Shown here piece after piece: positions 39,051-40,815 of a DNA stretch of 40,815 nucleotides. The stretch lies in the NCBI GenBank assembly GCA_002448445.1, contig DJYC01000043.1, forward strand, positions 1-40,815. Direction: 5' to 3'. Both the position numbers and the translations under genes were made by a program. The notes under the pieces are model-generated. The model ran no database searches and was not told the origin of the DNA. It saw only the letters and a list, made by a program, of their open reading frames with translations. How positions within the stretch are numbered: the stretch's first letter is position 1; each line of letters begins with the position of its first letter. Source of the DNA: Treponema sp. UBA6988 (GTDB lineage: Bacteria > Spirochaetota > Spirochaetia > Treponematales > Treponemataceae).

Positions 39051-39806
39051 CTAAAAAGTGAGCATGGCTTCAAATGATGTTGCGCTGTCTGTCTTTCCGA
39101 CTACGGTGTAAGTATTGGTCTCTTTGCTGAATGAGCCGTAAATTTTTAGGGTTTCGCCGGGCATTGCTTCCTTTGAGTAGTTTAAGCGGAAGGCAGTAAG
39201 GTTTTTAGCCTGGAATTCCTCGCTTAGGGCATCCATTGCAAAGGCTCCGTAGCGCGAGTTGTTCGTATGGCCGTTGCCGTCCATGTCTGAGAAGAGAATT
39301 TTCCGTTCTGCAAGAAGCTCCATGTTTTCTGGTATGGAAATTTTTGAGGGTTTGGCACATTCATTTTGCTTTTGTTCTGTTGGGGCTGTGCGCATGGTAA
39401 AATTCTTTAGCGGAAGGATTCTCCTTGTTTCTGGGTTTACAAGTAGCCATGATGACAAGCCTTCTACGATTGGGTTGCCGTCTTTGTCTTTTATGCGGTA
39501 TGCCCTTACGAATTGAAGCGCTTCTGGTTTTTCTTCCCAAGTGGTGATTGTTATGTGCTCGTTTTCTTTAGGCATCCTGTTGATTTTAAAGGAAACGCGG
39601 GAAACGAGTATTGCGTATCCGTTTTGGGTTAGGACGTCCCTGGAAAGTCCGCGCTGTCTGTATTCTTCTACGGCGGTGTCGGATGTGATTCTAAGGAGCT
39701 CGTGCAGGCTTAGCCTTTTGAATTTGTCGCACTGGCTAAAAAATATGTTCATCTGGTTGTGGAATGTGATTCCGTCTTCTTCGTGCCATGACTTGTATTC
39801 TTCCAT
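39051..39806 (-). CDS. Acyl-ACP thioesterase
   Basis: 251 residues, a double hotdog fold. The N-terminal half has FFSQCDKFKRLSLHELLRIT, YAILVSRVSFKINRMPKENE and ITITTWEEKPEALQFVRAYR. The C-terminal half has the family signature SDMDGNGHTNNSRYGAFAMD. It releases fatty acids from acyl carrier protein in the cytoplasm. The chain-length preference cannot be read. AAGGA precedes ATG 39806, 23 bp after the DUF4097 gene, so these two are probably one transcript. Confidence 0.85.
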   Translation of the reverse strand: MEEYKSWHEEDGITFHNQMNIFFSQCDKFKRLSLHELLRITSDTAVEEYRQRGLSRDVLTQNGYAILVSRVSFKINRMPKENEHITITTWEEKPEALQFVRAYRIKDKDGNPIVEGLSSWLLVNPETRRILPLKNFTMRTAPTEQKQNECAKPSKISIPENMELLAERKILFSDMDGNGHTNNSRYGAFAMDALSEEFQAKNLTAFRLNYSKEAMPGETLKIYGSFSKETNTYTVVGKTDSATSFEAMLTF

Positions 39807-39829
39807 TTTTTCCTTCTTGCTTATTTAAA

Positions 39830-40750
39830 TTATTTTTTTATTATGGAAACAGTTCCATTTTTTGTCTCAACGGAAAATTTTACGCTTGAATCGGAGCTTC
39901 CAAAGTCGTTGTCGAATTTTCCGTATTTGGAACTTGTGATGTATCTGCACCAGGAATTGCGCGGCATGAAGATTTTTACGTCGCCCTTCTTTGTGTATAC
40001 CGATGAGTTTTTTGAGATGGGGGATGCAAACTGGAGCGTTATGTCACCGCTTGTGCTGTCTACGGAAATTTTTTCTGTCTGGATTCTGTAGGCCTTTACG
40101 TTGCCGCTGCTTGTCTCTATGGAAAGTTCAGAAGTCTTTATTTTATCTATGGTGAAGTCGTGGCGGTCGGCTTCCAGGCTGGCATAGTCGCTTGCCAAGT
40201 CGAGTATTTTTACGTCGCCCCGCTTGGTATATACATAGAATTTTTTTGATTCGATTTCGTTGACCGTTATGTTGCCCCTGTCGCTTTCCAAGTCGATTTT
40301 TTTTGCCTTCTGCCTGTGGAGTTCAATGTTTCCATGCTTTGTCTCTATGGAAATGCTCTGGGGACGGTGGCTTCTGGGAATGTAGACTTTTACGGTGACG
40401 GTTCCGTTTTCTATCTTTCTTTTTGCGGATTTTATTACCAGTTCGCCGCCCTTTACCTCGTAGAATGGGACAGTTTCTGCCTGGGCGCTGATTATGTCCA
40501 CTTTTACAAAGGGGTTGTCGGTGGGTAGGATCTGTATATTTTCGTCTTCCAGATAGGCATTTATTTCTTTTACGAAGGACGGATTAAAGTGGTATGCCGG
40601 GATTATGTTTTTTATGGAATTGTAGCCTGCCTGGGAAATCCTGCTGTCTGACTGGGGGAAAGCGTCATTTTTTTCCGCAGAAATTCCTTCGCTTGCGGAA
40701 ATGTGAAAAATCATCATTGCGGCCAAGATAAAGACTGCCGTTTTTTTCAT
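39830..40750 (-). CDS. Exported DUF4097-type beta-helical protein
   Basis: 306 residues. Signal peptide MKKTAVFILAAMMIFHISAS, then an N-terminal region and a repeated beta pattern from about residue 140: SIETKHGNIELHRQ, DLESDRGNITVNEI, YVYTKRGDVKILDL, SIETSSGNVKAYRI, SVDSTSGDITLQFA, SVYTKKGDVKIF and SVETKNGTVSIIKK. Each repeat has the xTxxGxxxI form of DUF4097/LiaG-like right-handed helices. It is periplasmic or surface-exposed; function unknown. AAGGAGG is 6 bases before ATG 40750; the preceding GTG is not needed. Confidence 0.85.
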   Translation of the reverse strand: MKKTAVFILAAMMIFHISASEGISAEKNDAFPQSDSRISQAGYNSIKNIIPAYHFNPSFVKEINAYLEDENIQILPTDNPFVKVDIISAQAETVPFYEVKGGELVIKSAKRKIENGTVTVKVYIPRSHRPQSISIETKHGNIELHRQKAKKIDLESDRGNITVNEIESKKFYVYTKRGDVKILDLASDYASLEADRHDFTIDKIKTSELSIETSSGNVKAYRIQTEKISVDSTSGDITLQFASPISKNSSVYTKKGDVKIFMPRNSWCRYITSSKYGKFDNDFGSSDSSVKFSVETKNGTVSIIKK

Positions 40751-40771
40751 CACTTTCCTCCTTTATTCTAT

Positions 40772-40800
40772 ATAATGACTTAATAAATGGATTTTGTCAA
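40772..40800 (-). promoter_or_regulatory. Promoter of the DUF4097-thioesterase genes
   Basis: Minus strand: TTGACA (40795-40800), a 17-bp spacer and CATTAT (40772-40777), about 20 bases before the ATG at 40750. Nothing else is seen in the last 65 bases of the window. Confidence 0.65.
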
Positions 40801-40815
40801 ACGTGCATGCTCAAC

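Overview
The window looks like chromosome of an anaerobic, probably host-associated spirochaete of the Treponema type. The evidence is the gene set (type III glutamine synthetase, acetate kinase, CstA-family transporter, TraX-family and YczE-type membrane proteins, large M16 peptidase lipoprotein, DUF4097 protein), the strong sigma70-type promoters, and dense GC-rich palindromic intergenic repeats. A Firmicute-like anaerobe is not formally excluded; assignment is from family recognition only, with no database search.

Layout. 1-240: 3' part of an initiator tRNA, its terminator, and a second copy of the tRNA 3' end. 289-2918: an NAD-salvage operon, nrtR-pnuC-nadR, behind a promoter carrying two palindromic operators. 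2921-4420 (-): a membrane diguanylate cyclase. 4561-5904: a deaminase and a hydrolase separated by a frameshifted fragment copied from the WYL regulator at 9 kb. 5935-7989: rsgA and a GNAT protein behind a leader that can form a 1:2/2:3/3:4 attenuator-like fold over a 15-codon leader peptide. 8246-11284: three further GNAT proteins, a WYL regulator and a TfoX-like protein. 11460-13992: a small conserved protein, a MATE exporter and a TraX-family protein. 14271-18898: a sulfur amino acid block, with a leader peptide ending Met-Cys-Cys-Cys-Arg, metY, and a four-gene amino acid ABC importer. 18968-22548: BASS-family transporter, conserved hypothetical, CstA family. 22893-26054: iron alcohol dehydrogenase (-) and ackA. 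26082-30000: an accessory, repeat-rich zone with a decayed polymorphic-toxin tail and its immunity-like gene, two RelE/HigB-HigA modules (one with a frameshifted toxin, one between 102-bp direct repeats) and two tiny membrane proteins. 30021-34300: glnN behind a leader terminator, a YczE-like protein (-) and a ketopantoate-reductase-like protein. 34313-40750 (-): M16 peptidase lipoprotein, nitroreductase, two envelope proteins, an acyl-ACP thioesterase and a DUF4097 protein.

How it fits together. Nicotinamide riboside uptake (PnuC), phosphorylation and adenylation (NadR) are controlled by an NAD-metabolite sensor (NrtR). MetY and the ABC importer plausibly form a cysteine/methionine supply unit sensed through Cys codons of the leader peptide. 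AckA and the alcohol dehydrogenase belong to fermentation, and GlnN to ammonium assimilation. The strongest candidates for undescribed biology are three RNA leaders (rsgA, metY, glnN), a recurrent promoter geometry that puts the transcription start on or next to the start codon (leaderless mRNAs, including both toxins), and intergenic hairpin repeats whose stems change in a compensatory way.
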